From positions 1-64,000 of the forward strand of contig JAAANX010000194.1 of assembly GCA_009909085.1 (NCBI GenBank): a stretch of DNA of 64,000 nucleotides, given 5' to 3'. The stretch's first letter is position 1, and each line of letters starts with the position of its first letter. The position numbers and the translations under genes were made by a program. Source of the DNA: Cyanobacteria bacterium GSL.Bin1. Lineage in GTDB: Bacteria; Cyanobacteriota; Cyanobacteriia; Cyanobacteriales; Rubidibacteraceae. This document shows, piece after piece, positions 24,492-34,129 of the stretch. The notes beneath the pieces are model-generated. The model saw only the letters and a list, made by a program, of their open reading frames with translations. It made no database searches and was not told the DNA's origin.

Positions 24492-26165
24492 GTGTTTAGT
24501 CAAACTAAAATCCGTCAATGGGCAAAACTGGCTTGCTGTAGTTTTCTAATTTGCTTATTAAGTATCGGACTGATTAGTTGCGGCGGGAAAGAAACCGCTC
24601 AAACCGAAGAAGCGGAAGAGGTTCCCCCCCCAAAAGCAGTTCTCAGTGAAGTTGCCCCACCCGCCATTTTTGAAGAATTAAGACAAACCATTGATAACTA
24701 TCAACCGCAAGTGTCGATTCTTAGCCCAACCAATGGGGAAGTGATTGAAGATACTCGCGTGAGTATCCAAGTTGATGTTAAAGATTATCCACTCTTTAAA
24801 AATGAAGAATTGGGCATGGGACCCCATCTTCATGTCATTTTAGATAACCAACCCTATCGTGCCGTCTATACGGCTGAAGAACCGATTGTCTTTGAAGATC
24901 TTACTCCCGGAACCCATACCATTCGGATGTTTGCCTCTCGCCCATGGCATGAAAGTTTTAAAAATGAAGGGGCATACGCGCAAGTAACCTTTCACTTATT
25001 TACAGAAACTGGAGACAATGCACCTGATCCAGAGGAACCTTTATTAACCTATAGTCGCCCAAAAGGTACTTATGGTGCAGAACCGATTTTATTGGATTAT
25101 TATCTCACTAATGCTCCGATCCGGCTCGGTGAAGAAGATGGTGCTGCCATTAACCCGGCTGCACAAAGAGACTGGCGAGTCCGCGCTACGATCAACGGCG
25201 AAAGCTTTATTATGGATAACTGGCTGCCGATTTACTTGGAAGGGTTTCAAGTCGGACAAAACTGGATTAAGCTCGAACTCCTTGATGGGGATGGCAATCG
25301 GATTGATAACGCTTTTAATACGGCGGCGAGACTGTTTACTTATCAACCCCAGGGAGAAGATACCCTTTCTAAATTAGTCCGGGGAGAATTAACCGCAGCA
25401 GAAGCCCGCGTGATTGTTGATGCTGAGTATCAAGTTCCTGAACCAGAGGTTGAGGAAGAAGAAGTTACACCAGAAGAAACCACTCCCGAAGAGGAAGCCC
25501 CAGCTGAAGCCGAAGAAGAAACGCCCAGTGAAGCGGTAACGGAAGAACAAGCACCGGAAACGCCTGTCGAAGGAACCACTCCTGAAACTGAAGCGGAAGA
25601 AGAAATGACAGGAGAGGAAACTCCCATTGAACCGGAAGTGGAAGAGGAAGCCCCCAGTGAACCCGAAGCAGTAACCGAAGAACAAGCACCGGAAACCCCG
25701 GCTGAAGAAACGGCTAGCGAAGCGGAAGAGGAAGCCCCTAGTGAACCCGAAGCAGTAACCGAAGAACAAGTACCGGAAACGCCTGCTGAAGAAACTACTC
25801 CTGAACCCCAAACTGAAGAGGAAATGACAGGAGAGGAAATTCCGACTGAACCGGAAGCCGAAGAGGAAGCCCCTAGTGAACCCGAAGCAGTAACCGAAGA
25901 ACAAGCACCGGAAACCCCGGCTGAAGAAACTACTCCTGAAGCTGTCACGGAAGAGGAAACTCCGAGTGAACCGGAAACAGTAATGGAAGAGAACCAAACA
26001 GAATCAGAAACCTCTTCTCAGCCCTCCTCTGTTGAAGAACCGGAAACAGTCACTGAATCTGAAGAAGAAATGAAAGACGATCGCGCTGTCACTGAAGAAA
26101 CCGAAGCAGCAGAAACCCCGTCTGACGAAACAGTTGTTGAACACAAGAAAACCATCGGACAGTAA
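24492..26165 (+). CDS. Lipoprotein with long acidic Pro/Glu repeat tail
   Basis: From a GTG at 24492 (AAGGAA upstream) it has 557 residues; the ATG at 24420 would give 581. A lipobox signal peptide (KLACCSFLICLLSIGLISCGG) is followed by a conserved globular part: an Ig-like region (QVSILSPTNGEVIEDTRVSIQVDVKDYP... GPHLHVILDNQPYRAVY... GTHTIRMFASRPWHES), then a second domain ending near the LVRGELTAAEARVIVD segment. The last 230 residues are Glu/Pro/Thr-rich tandem repeats (SEPEAVTEEQAPETPAEE), with at least three near-identical DNA copies beginning about 25641, 25725 and 25859. Probably anchored in a membrane facing the periplasm; the tail may span or interact with the cell wall. Function unknown. 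Confidence 0.75.
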   Translation: MFSQTKIRQWAKLACCSFLICLLSIGLISCGGKETAQTEEAEEVPPPKAVLSEVAPPAIFEELRQTIDNYQPQVSILSPTNGEVIEDTRVSIQVDVKDYPLFKNEELGMGPHLHVILDNQPYRAVYTAEEPIVFEDLTPGTHTIRMFASRPWHESFKNEGAYAQVTFHLFTETGDNAPDPEEPLLTYSRPKGTYGAEPILLDYYLTNAPIRLGEEDGAAINPAAQRDWRVRATINGESFIMDNWLPIYLEGFQVGQNWIKLELLDGDGNRIDNAFNTAARLFTYQPQGEDTLSKLVRGELTAAEARVIVDAEYQVPEPEVEEEEVTPEETTPEEEAPAEAEEETPSEAVTEEQAPETPVEGTTPETEAEEEMTGEETPIEPEVEEEAPSEPEAVTEEQAPETPAEETASEAEEEAPSEPEAVTEEQVPETPAEETTPEPQTEEEMTGEEIPTEPEAEEEAPSEPEAVTEEQAPETPAEETTPEAVTEEETPSEPETVMEENQTESETSSQPSSVEEPETVTESEEEMKDDRAVTEETEAAETPSDETVVEHKKTIGQ

Positions 26166-26346
26166 TCATCCTCACAGGGTGACAATCAGCTGGAAAATCA
26201 GACCGGGATTGGGTGCTAGGGAACCTTGGCGTTACTGAATCCCTAACCCCGATTCCCTATCCCCGAAAACTTTCTTGAACCCCTCTCCTCCTCTCCACCA
26301 TCAATCTGTAGTCACGATTTCCCCCTTTCGCTTTAGGAACTTCATT

Positions 26347-27960
26347 GTGTCAGGAAAACCTACCTCTCATCGTTCACTAGCCAATATTGCTGGTATTGTC
26401 GCGATCGCGACACTGATTAGTAAAATTTTTGGTTTAGTGCGAGAACAAGTCATTGCTGCTGCATTTGGCGTTGGTCCAGTGGTCAATGCCTATGCCTATG
26501 CTTATATTATTCCGGGGTTTTTATTAATTCTGTTAGGAGGCATTAATGGGCCCTTTCACAGTGCCTTGGTCAGTGTTTTATCCCGGCGCGATAAATCAGA
26601 AGCCGCCCCTTTAGTAGAAACCGTCACCACTTTAGTCAGTGGGATTTTACTGTTCGTCGCTATTGTGTTGGTGGTATTTGCTCCCTTTTTAATTGATTTA
26701 GTTGCCCCAGGGCTAACGGGAACTCCGAATGGAGACGCTGTCCGTTCCATTGCGATTCAGCAACTGCAAATTATGGCACCGATGGCCGTTTTAGCGGGAC
26801 TCATTGGCATTGGTTTTGGCACCCTCAATGCGTCCGATCAATACTGGCTACCGGGGATTAGCCCGCTTTTTTCCAGCTTAGCTGTCATTGCCGGTTTAGG
26901 AGGGTTAGCGCTGTTTTTAGGCAATGATTTACTCAACCCTGAGTACGCGCGATTAGGGGGCATGGTTTTAGCCGGAGGAACCTTACTTGGGGCTGTTTTA
27001 CAGTGGTTAATTCAACTCTATGCCCAAGCGCGATCGGGCTTAGGAAAATTTAGGCTGCGTTTTCAGTTTTCCCATCCGGGCGTCAGAGAGGTGTTAAGCG
27101 TGATGGCACCGGCAACGCTTTCTTCGGGGATGCTCCATATTAATGTTTATACCGACTTATTTTTTGCGTCTTATATTAATAATGCAGCTGCCGCAATGAA
27201 ATATGCGAATCTCATTGCTTTAACCCCATTAGGCATTATTTCTAACATGATTTTAGTGCCAATGTTACCAGTTTTTTCACGGTTAGCTGCTCCAGAAAAT
27301 TGGGGGGAATTAAAAACAAGAATCCGTCAAGGATTATTACTATCTGCTTTAACCATGCTTCCCCTCACGGCTATTTTAATGACCCTTGCTTTTCCGGTTG
27401 TACGCTTTATTTATCAACGCTATGCTTTCGATAACACGGCATTAGAAGTGGTTGCTCCCGTTTTAGTTGCCTATGGCTTAGGAATGTTTTTTTATTTAGG
27501 AAGAGATGTTTTGGTGCGGGTTTTTTATGCCCTGGGTGATGGACAAACCCCATTCCGAATTAGTATTTTTAATATTTTGCTGAATGTCATCTTGGACTAT
27601 TTATTCGTTAATCTCTTCCAAACTCCCGGCTTAATTCTTGCCACAATTGGTGTCAATATTACTTCGATGGGAATTATGTTATGGGCGCTCAACCAGAGAT
27701 TAAATGGACTCCCTTTATTGCAGTGGGGAAAAATTCTTTCCATTTTGATTGGGGCAACTCTCTTAGCAGGAATGGGAAGTTGGGGAAGCAGTCAGATTTG
27801 GCAACAATGGCTGGGACATGGCAATCTTTTGTTAGAAATGGGACAAATCATCCTTCCTTCAACCATTGCCTTAATCATCTTTTTTAGCATCGCCAGTTTG
27901 TTACGCTTACCCGAACTAACCCTTCTCACCACTCGTCTTAAAAACAAGCTTAGGAAATAA
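26347..27960 (+). CDS. murJ: Lipid II flippase MurJ
   Basis: Moves lipid II across the cytoplasmic membrane for peptidoglycan synthesis. About 537 residues with 14 predicted helices, beginning SLANIAGIVAIATLISKIFGLVREQVIAAAFG, the conserved MurJ start, with NGPFHSALVSVLSR in the first loop and the GLGMFFYLGRDVLVRVFYALGDGQTPF block in the second half. Start: the GTG at 26347 has AGGAA eight bases upstream; a TTG at 26275 would add 24 non-conserved residues. Complete. The upstream lipoprotein gene is 181 bp away, so it is probably independently transcribed. Confidence 0.93.
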   Translation: MSGKPTSHRSLANIAGIVAIATLISKIFGLVREQVIAAAFGVGPVVNAYAYAYIIPGFLLILLGGINGPFHSALVSVLSRRDKSEAAPLVETVTTLVSGILLFVAIVLVVFAPFLIDLVAPGLTGTPNGDAVRSIAIQQLQIMAPMAVLAGLIGIGFGTLNASDQYWLPGISPLFSSLAVIAGLGGLALFLGNDLLNPEYARLGGMVLAGGTLLGAVLQWLIQLYAQARSGLGKFRLRFQFSHPGVREVLSVMAPATLSSGMLHINVYTDLFFASYINNAAAAMKYANLIALTPLGIISNMILVPMLPVFSRLAAPENWGELKTRIRQGLLLSALTMLPLTAILMTLAFPVVRFIYQRYAFDNTALEVVAPVLVAYGLGMFFYLGRDVLVRVFYALGDGQTPFRISIFNILLNVILDYLFVNLFQTPGLILATIGVNITSMGIMLWALNQRLNGLPLLQWGKILSILIGATLLAGMGSWGSSQIWQQWLGHGNLLLEMGQIILPSTIALIIFFSIASLLRLPELTLLTTRLKNKLRK

Positions 27961-28176
27961 TCAAAATCGAGCTGGAGCAAGCCAATCGAGTGCGATGGCA
28001 GGTAGGATAAGATAGAAAGGCAAGGCTTTGATCGGACTGGGGATCGTTAATTTCTAAGGAGAAAGAAAGCGTTTGTCCTAATTATTTTCAACTCAGGCGC
28101 ATTGATCATATCAATTGCCCTTTTATTGGCGGCGTAGCTAAGTAACAACTCAAGGAATGATTAGACAGGTTTATCA

Positions 28177-28614
28177 ATGTTCTTAGCGCAAGAAAAAAGT
28201 CAGAAGTTAGCAGTGATGTTGGCAATGGTGAGTGCAATTACGCCACTCTCTGGGCTGCATAAATTTTATTTGGGACAACCCTGGTGGGGATTAACTTATT
28301 TATTGCTGTCGGTGATCTTGACCCCGCCAATGACAGAAATGGGGATTTTGTCTTTTTTTGGACTCGCGCAAGTTGCCAGTTTGCTAGAAGGAATTTGGTA
28401 TTTTATGCAGTCAGAAGATCGTTTTCAGCAACGTTTCAATCAGCATGTGGCTTCCTCATTCAGAAGCGATGGTCAGCAAAATTTCTCTCCCAACCTAGTC
28501 GAGGAAACGGCTAATGCCATTCAACGATTAGATCAGTTACGAGAAGAAGGGCTACTCTCAGAGTATGAATTTGAAAAGCAGCGTCGTCAACTCGTGAATC
28601 GGATTAATAAGTAA
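28177..28614 (+). CDS. TM2-domain protein
   Basis: 145 residues. The N-terminal TM2-like unit has two helices (AVMLAMVSAITPLSGLHKFYLGQPWWGLTYLLLSVIL and MGILSFFGLAQVASLLEGIWYFM) with the GxHKFYLGxxxxG motif typical of TM2/NINE proteins. The C-terminal part is a short helical SHOCT-like motif (IQRLDQLREEGLLSEYEFEKQRRQLVNRI), which in other proteins mediates oligomerisation. Function unknown. The next gene starts three bases after its stop, so the pair is translated from one transcript. Confidence 0.8.
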   Translation: MFLAQEKSQKLAVMLAMVSAITPLSGLHKFYLGQPWWGLTYLLLSVILTPPMTEMGILSFFGLAQVASLLEGIWYFMQSEDRFQQRFNQHVASSFRSDGQQNFSPNLVEETANAIQRLDQLREEGLLSEYEFEKQRRQLVNRINK

Positions 28615-28617
28615 GCT

Positions 28618-29139
28618 ATGATATCGCTCAATCCGCGTTTTTTGTGGTTACGAAGCAAAATTAAAAACGATCCGTATTATCGGTTTCAGTCTTTGGAAGA
28701 AATCGCGATCGCGGCACAACTCAACATTAAAATTGAAGTCAATTCAGCAATGGTGGATGATTGGTTACGTCTTCCTGGGTTTTCCATTCGTCAAGCGCAA
28801 ACCCTCACTGCATTAACCGCCAGTGGCGTGCAATTCTACGCCATTGAAGATCTTGCAGCTGCTTTAAATCTTCCTGTGCAACGGCTGCAACCTTTTGCAC
28901 CCATCCTCAGTTTTACCTTTGCTGATCCCGAAAGTCTCCTCACCCCCACACGGGTTAATATTAATATGGCAACTGCTGAGGAGCTAGCAACGCTCCCTTT
29001 CTTTGATCAAGCCTTAGCCGAAAAAGTGGTTGTTAATCGCCTCAATCATGGTAGTTATCGTAATGTAGCGGATTTTCATCAGCGCCTAGGTTTAGAAGCA
29101 CAGTTAACCTCGCAGCTAATGCATTATCTGCGGTTCTGA
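28618..29139 (+). CDS. Helix-hairpin-helix (ComEA-like) protein
   Basis: 173 residues, with two degenerate HhH units: about 44-95 (LRLPGFSIRQAQTLTALTASGVQFYAIEDLAAAL) and about 110-165 (RVNINMATAEELATLPFFDQALAEKVVVNRLNHGSYRNVADF). The second is the ComEA-type motif VNINxATxEELxxLP. It lacks the N-terminal membrane anchor of ComEA, so it is cytoplasmic and may bind DNA or act in protein contacts rather than in DNA uptake. Cotranscribed with the TM2-domain gene just upstream (stop and start separated by three bases). Confidence 0.8.
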   Translation: MISLNPRFLWLRSKIKNDPYYRFQSLEEIAIAAQLNIKIEVNSAMVDDWLRLPGFSIRQAQTLTALTASGVQFYAIEDLAAALNLPVQRLQPFAPILSFTFADPESLLTPTRVNINMATAEELATLPFFDQALAEKVVVNRLNHGSYRNVADFHQRLGLEAQLTSQLMHYLRF

Positions 29140-29143
29140 ATGC

Positions 29144-30283
29144 TTACATCATTTGCATCGATTTAGCCCGCACCGCTTGCTGATACAAGGATTCTAACTC
29201 CGTAATGTTGCAGTTGAGCGTATATCGATCAAGCACTCTCGCTCGCGCTTTCTCCCCTAATACTTTTGTTAACTCGGGGTGATCTTGTAGCAACGGCAAC
29301 AACGTTTTCAGTTGCGGGGTCACCCGATTCGTACTTAAAACCACACCAGCCCCTTCTTCTAAAACCTCGCCATCAGCCCCCGCATCAGTGGCAACACAAG
29401 CAATGCCGCACGCCATCCCTTCCAATAACGATAACGATAATCCTTCAACTAGAGAGGGCAGAATAAATACATCCGCCGCTCTCAAAATTTCAATGCGTTT
29501 TTCTTCATCAGCAACAAAGCCGAGCCAAATAACGCCGTGACGTTTATTATAAAACGGTTTCAGAGAACTCACTAGCGGTCCGTCACCCACAATTACCAAT
29601 TTCGATTCATTGCCCAAACGACAGTATTTCCAAGCCCGGAGCAAAGATTCAACATTTTTTTCGGCAGAGACGCGCCCCTGATAGATAAATAAACGTTCTG
29701 CCCCAAAATGAGCCTTAAAATCTGATTCTCCCGGGGAATACTTGTTTTCATCAACCCCATTGGGAATCACAGCTAATTTTTCTTCGGGAACCCCTAAGCG
29801 CATTAATAAATCCCGTTGAATGCGAGAAAAAATAATTACCCCATCATAATGAGCTAAAAAAGGGGCGTAGAGTTGATAAGTAAGGAATTGCGTGCTGGAT
29901 TTGAGATTGCGCAGTTTGCTATCAAAAGGGGGGTGAAACGTCGCGACAAGAGGAAGATTCAGCTCTTTGCAAATTTCTGGGAGGCGGAAGTCGAGGGGAG
30001 AAAGCGTAAGAGAAGCATGGACGAGATCGGGTTTCAAATCTTGCAGCGATCGCCGCAGCATATTCGTTGAGCCTAAAGTGGGAATGGTGTACACCTGAGA
30101 TTTATAAATAAAGGGTAAAAGAACCTCCTGACAGTGGGGCCAATTATCGGATGTCTTTTCCTCTTGGGCAAAATGGAAAAAACTAACCTCGTACCCCCGT
30201 TCTAGCAAGGCATGAGTAATATTGCGACTGTAGGTGACATTCCCACAAAATGGTGATTTTTTTCCCAACCAGGCGATGTGCAT
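29144..30283 (-). CDS. GT4-family glycosyltransferase
   Basis: A 379-residue GT-B glycosyltransferase. The N-terminal acceptor domain starts MHIAWLGKKSPFCGNVTYSRNI. The C-terminal donor domain has VIPNGVDENKY, YQGRVSAEKNVESLLRAW, KLVIVGDGP, the ADVFILPSLVEGLSLSLLEGMACG (EX7E) motif with the family's two Glu, and VATDAGADGEVL. The family (GT4, alpha-mannosyl/glucosyl-type retaining enzymes) transfers sugars to lipids or polysaccharides. The acceptor cannot be told from sequence. Monocistronic; start ATG at 30283, with a full-length N-terminus. Confidence 0.88.
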   Translation of the reverse strand: MHIAWLGKKSPFCGNVTYSRNITHALLERGYEVSFFHFAQEEKTSDNWPHCQEVLLPFIYKSQVYTIPTLGSTNMLRRSLQDLKPDLVHASLTLSPLDFRLPEICKELNLPLVATFHPPFDSKLRNLKSSTQFLTYQLYAPFLAHYDGVIIFSRIQRDLLMRLGVPEEKLAVIPNGVDENKYSPGESDFKAHFGAERLFIYQGRVSAEKNVESLLRAWKYCRLGNESKLVIVGDGPLVSSLKPFYNKRHGVIWLGFVADEEKRIEILRAADVFILPSLVEGLSLSLLEGMACGIACVATDAGADGEVLEEGAGVVLSTNRVTPQLKTLLPLLQDHPELTKVLGEKARARVLDRYTLNCNITELESLYQQAVRAKSMQMM

Positions 30284-30427
30284 GCAACTAAAAACTCAAC
30301 AATGAATAACGGGCAGTGGACAGTGATCAAAAAGTGGGCTGCAAGATTATCCAGCCAATGTTGATCAGTGACCACTCGCCAAGAGGAAGAAAACGTTTGA
30401 GAAAACGCCTCGACCAATAACCACTTG

Positions 30428-31795
30428 TTAATGGTTACTGGTCTTCTCCTGAGAAATATACCAAGTTAAGAGTCCTCCTGCGATCGCGATTCCGGCTAAA
30501 CTCAATAAAACCGTTTCTAAACCAAAGATGGTTTCGGCAACACTCGCTAGCGCTAAGGGTAAACTCAAAGCAATATTAACAGCATTATTCTGCAAGCCAA
30601 AAACTTTTCCCCGTTTGTTTTCAGGAGTTTCTTCTTGAATGGTCGTTTGCATGGGAATCCCAACTAAAGAAGCGAAAAAGCCCAAGAGTGCGGTCATAAT
30701 AAACGCCGCAGTGACATCGCCGGTAAAAAAGGCTAAGCCAGCTAAAGCGCTTGCCATACCAAATGAGCCCCATAAGCCCAATTGCGCCCTAGAGAGGGCT
30801 TGTCCCCAATTACCAAGGAATGCAGCGCCAATTGCCATGCCCACCCCGGCTGCTGCTAAAATAAAGCCGAATTGATCTGATTCTAAGTTAGGTAGGGTTT
30901 CGGCTAAGCGCACTGCTAATACGGCTAACGCGGCAAACACACAGAACAAAATAATTAATTGCACCATGGCATTGCGAACGCGATGATTTTGGCGTAAGTA
31001 TTGCACGCCATCCCAGATATCTTGAAAAACATGGGGTCGTTCGTCGTTCGTGTGAATGGTTTCTTTCGGATTCAGGGGAATGAGAAGCAGTCCCGCGATC
31101 GCGTAACCGGCACCGACAACAATCTCTTTACTAAAATCCCAAGTCAGTCCTAGCCAGTGGGCAAAGGTTTCCGTCAACTGTAATAAGGGTTCTCCCACCG
31201 CAAAACCAATAATCACGGAAGCCATCATCGTGGTCGTATAAAGGGAGTTAGCTGGCAGGAGATTTTTACGCTGAACTAATAAGGGAATTGCCGTTTGTTC
31301 TGCTGGGGCAAAAAACTGGGTCAGGGTCGAAACTAAGAAAGTAACGATTAACAGTCCCCAGAAACCGACGGGTAAATTAAACCAGGGGGACAGATCTTCA
31401 GTTAAATACAGTAGCGCTGGTACCGACCAGACCAGAAGCCCTCGCACGAGGTTTGTTCCCACTAAAACCCCTTTTTTCGACCAGCGATCAACATAGACGC
31501 CAGCTAGGGAACCAAACAGAACGGCTGGAATGGTAAAGGCAATCATAATCGCCGATACCCAACCGCTAATCGTCTGGTCAGCCCGTTGGAAGTGACTGGC
31601 AATAAGACTAATCATCAACACCAGATAAACCTTATCCGCCAGTTGGGAAAAGATTTGCCCACTCCAGAGGGTTAAAAAGCGGTAATTTTTGAGGACGGGA
31701 AGAAAGCCCTGTGTATTTTCTTCAGCAGGGGTTTGAGCATTAATATCGGTGGTTTGTGTTGTCGAATTCGTTTGTTCTTGTTCGGATAGTTTCAT
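30428..31795 (-). CDS. Major facilitator superfamily transporter
   Basis: 455 residues and about 12 helices, with a short Gln/Thr-rich cytoplasmic N-terminus (about 1-35) before FLTLWSGQIFSQLADKVYLVLMISLIA. The loop YVDRWSKKGVLVGTNLVRGLLVW carries the MFS motif A-like segment between helices 2 and 3. The overall pattern is like MFS_3/enterobactin-exporter-type proteins. Probably an efflux carrier driven by protons; the substrate is unknown. No regulator gene is adjacent. Confidence 0.85.
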   Translation of the reverse strand: MKLSEQEQTNSTTQTTDINAQTPAEENTQGFLPVLKNYRFLTLWSGQIFSQLADKVYLVLMISLIASHFQRADQTISGWVSAIMIAFTIPAVLFGSLAGVYVDRWSKKGVLVGTNLVRGLLVWSVPALLYLTEDLSPWFNLPVGFWGLLIVTFLVSTLTQFFAPAEQTAIPLLVQRKNLLPANSLYTTTMMASVIIGFAVGEPLLQLTETFAHWLGLTWDFSKEIVVGAGYAIAGLLLIPLNPKETIHTNDERPHVFQDIWDGVQYLRQNHRVRNAMVQLIILFCVFAALAVLAVRLAETLPNLESDQFGFILAAAGVGMAIGAAFLGNWGQALSRAQLGLWGSFGMASALAGLAFFTGDVTAAFIMTALLGFFASLVGIPMQTTIQEETPENKRGKVFGLQNNAVNIALSLPLALASVAETIFGLETVLLSLAGIAIAGGLLTWYISQEKTSNH

Positions 31796-31929
31796 TAAAC
31801 TTGTTCTGGGTTATTTCGTTATTCGTTCATTGTTGTTATGTGGAATTGGATTAGGTTTCCCCCTGAGGTCAGGAAGCTAAGAGAATGACAAATAAGAAAC
31901 TGCTTTGTTGGCAACGTCAAAAGGTTTCA

Positions 31930-32733
31930 TTAGTAATTGTTCATTGTGAATTGTTCATTGTTAAGGGTGTCCACCAAACTGGCAGATCGGATGGAACGGT
32001 GAAAATGATATTCTGTATAGTTTCGTAACAATTTTTCAATCGTTTTTAAATGAGCGATTTCTGCGGAGAAACCCGAGGGAAGGGTGGATTGTGATAAGTG
32101 TTGTAATACTTTTAATTCTCCACTACCAAGGAGATCATTAACCGGTTCTTCCCGCTGCAAGACAATGCCCCCAGCTTGGTAGCTAAAGCCAACTTGCCAA
32201 TGAGGGTTGTTCTCTTCTATATTGAGTGGACGTTGACTCAGACAACAGTGATGAACTTGAGGGGCAATACCAGCTAAAGATAAAAGATGAAAAATTCCTT
32301 GGTTCAGTAGGGGGAAGAGGGTTTCGGGAAACGCATCTGCCGAAACCGCACACTGTTCAATGCGATGTAAATGTTCTTGTAAAAGGGTAAATAGTTCATT
32401 TTGCGGTTGATCGCTCAGAGCAAAACAAAGAACAATTTCAGCAAGATACTGACTAATGGCAAGTTTACCCAAATGCTGACTCAGCTTCGGGTAAGTACAC
32501 ACCGTTTCCGCTTGGGTGAGGCGATAGAGGGAAGAACGTCCTTTCACCAGGAATAATTGGTTGACGACAAATAATTCGCTCCGTCCCCGCAACCGAGACT
32601 GATACTTACGCGCTCCTCCCGCAACGGCTCGAATCAGACCGTATTCTGCGGTCAAAATCGTCAGCAGTCGATCGCGCTCGCCAAAGGGCATTCCTTTTAG
32701 GTTGATGCCTGTTGCTTGATAAGTTTTACTCAT
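31930..32733 (-). CDS. recO: DNA repair protein RecO
   Basis: Recombination mediator of the RecFOR pathway: an OB fold (about 1-80, YQATGINLKGMPFGERDRLLTILTAEYGLIRAVAGGARK) and a helical domain (about 81-245) with degenerate Cys zinc residues (HHCCLSQRPL). The start is ATG at 32733; the longer TTG form has no support. The final residues (DTLNNEQFTMNNY) are encoded by a short tandem repeat tract (AATGAACAATT type, also seen in other intergenic regions), so the 3' end has been extended by a repeat. Third gene of the CBS-CP12/deoC/recO set. Confidence 0.92.
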   Translation of the reverse strand: MSKTYQATGINLKGMPFGERDRLLTILTAEYGLIRAVAGGARKYQSRLRGRSELFVVNQLFLVKGRSSLYRLTQAETVCTYPKLSQHLGKLAISQYLAEIVLCFALSDQPQNELFTLLQEHLHRIEQCAVSADAFPETLFPLLNQGIFHLLSLAGIAPQVHHCCLSQRPLNIEENNPHWQVGFSYQAGGIVLQREEPVNDLLGSGELKVLQHLSQSTLPSGFSAEIAHLKTIEKLLRNYTEYHFHRSIRSASLVDTLNNEQFTMNNY

Positions 32734-32776
32734 GCTTGGCTTGTAAGACACCAACTCTCACCATAGCAGGGAATGC

Positions 32777-33460
32777 CTAAGTGTCCGCATCCTCTCTATA
32801 ACTGATTTTCTCTTGTTGCTGGATCAGTTGTAAACCGCGAGAGGTGCCTAAACGATTCGCACCCGCATCAATGAGCGCGATCGCGTTTTCTAGCGTCCGA
32901 ATCCCCCCTGAAGCTTTAATTCCCACTTGCCCGCGCGTAATCTCCCGAATCAATTCGACATCGGCCACTGTTGCGCCCCCAAACCAACCGGTATTGGTTT
33001 TGATAAAGGTTACCCCAGCATCTAAACAGACTTCGACGGCTAATTGCTTTTCTTGCTGGGTTAACAACCCGGTTTCAATAATTGCTTTGATGACGACACC
33101 GGTTTCTTCACAGATTTCGGCAATTTCTCGATTCACCCGCTCGGGCGATCCCCCTTTCAACCATCCCAAATTAATCACCACATCCAGTTCCGTTGCGCCA
33201 TTTTCTACGGCTTCTGCGGCTTCGTAGCATTTAGTCGCAGTTGTGGTTGCGCCGGTGGGAAAGCCAATCACGGTACACACTTGTGGGGCTTTGCCATGTA
33301 GGAATTCTGTTGCGTCTCGTACCGCACTGGGATAAACACAAACCGTTGGAAAATTATGCTGCCACGCTTCGTTACAACACCGCTTCACCTCCTCGGTTGT
33401 TGCCGCCGGGTTTAGCAGTGCATGATCAATCATGCGGGCAATATCAAGATCGTGATCCAT
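32777..33460 (-). CDS. deoC: Deoxyribose-phosphate aldolase
   Basis: Splits 2-deoxyribose 5-phosphate to acetaldehyde and glyceraldehyde 3-phosphate via a Schiff-base lysine. 227 residues of TIM-barrel fold: [51 protein letters not shown] (Schiff-base Lys in FIKT) and the late [10 protein letters not shown] with the second Lys. ATG 9 bp downstream of the CBS-CP12 stop and 23 bp upstream of the recO ATG region, so probably cotranscribed. Confidence 0.95.
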   Translation of the reverse strand: MDHDLDIARMIDHALLNPAATTEEVKRCCNEAWQHNFPTVCVYPSAVRDATEFLHGKAPQVCTVIGFPTGATTTATKCYEAAEAVENGATELDVVINLGWLKGGSPERVNREIAEICEETGVVIKAIIETGLLTQQEKQLAVEVCLDAGVTFIKTNTGWFGGATVADVELIREITRGQVGIKASGGIRTLENAIALIDAGANRLGTSRGLQLIQQQEKISYREDADT

Positions 33461-33469
33461 AACAATTTT

Positions 33470-34036
33470 TTAGCCTCGAGAGATCTTCTCCATTTTTTCG
33501 GCTTTTTGGTGAGCGGCTTCCGCTTGCAGCTCTTCCACTACATCCCAAGCGACCGCACATTCTGGTGAAGTTCTCCCTTTAATTTCACAAGTTTGACGGG
33601 CTTTCGCGATCGCGTTTTCAATTTCTTCTGCTAATATTTTCTCCTTCGGCTTTTCCACAAAGTCGCTTTTTCTCAGAATATCGGATGTTGAAATCAAGCC
33701 TAACAATTCTTCTTGAATGACTGGCGCATGATGGATGTTAACTTGGCTAAATAATCGGGCAACATATTCCACTCCTAAGTCGGGATTCACCACAACACAA
33801 GGTTTAGTCATAATTTCATAGACTCTCACCTCCTGGGGATCTTTCCCGTAAGCTGTCACCTGCTTCACGATATCCGTCTCCGTAATGATGCCATAGGCAT
33901 CCCCCTCCCGACGGCGATCCACAATCAAGCAGCGAATCTTCTTCTCTTTCATTAGGGCTACGGCTGCGGCAATGGTTGCTGACCCTTTAATTTTGACCAC
34001 CTCTTCGGTCATAATGTCTTTTGCTTTCATCATCAT
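33470..34036 (-). CDS. CBS-pair protein fused to a CP12-like domain
   Basis: From the ATG at 34036 (GAGGAG upstream) it has 188 residues. Two CBS motifs (about 5-70 AKDIMTEEVVKIKGSATIAAAVALM... and 73-130 YEIMTKPCVVVNPDLGVEYVARLF... GLISTSDIL) bind adenosyl ligands. They are followed by a CP12 N-terminal half: TCEIKGRTSPECAVAWDVVEEL, with the redox Cys pair (Cys 150, 160) and AWDxVEEL. The second CP12 Cys pair and the GAPDH-binding tail are missing. CP12 domains regulate the Calvin cycle; CBS-CP12 fusions are known in cyanobacteria and may link energy state (adenylates) to redox. First gene of a run with deoC and recO. Confidence 0.88.
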   Translation of the reverse strand: MMMKAKDIMTEEVVKIKGSATIAAAVALMKEKKIRCLIVDRRREGDAYGIITETDIVKQVTAYGKDPQEVRVYEIMTKPCVVVNPDLGVEYVARLFSQVNIHHAPVIQEELLGLISTSDILRKSDFVEKPKEKILAEEIENAIAKARQTCEIKGRTSPECAVAWDVVEELQAEAAHQKAEKMEKISRG

Positions 34037-34129
34037 GAGATGCACTCTCCTCAGTAATTCTGGCAAGTAATATCGTGCTCACTTTACCATTTTTTAGTTC
34101 CTTTTTTTAGTTTTTGGAACTAGGAATAA

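Noticed and set aside
25389-25997. Long minus-strand ORFs opposite the acidic repeat tail
   Set aside because: Caused by the biased GAA/GAG repeats on the other strand; the translations are Phe/Ser/Gly- or Ser/Val-rich nonsense.
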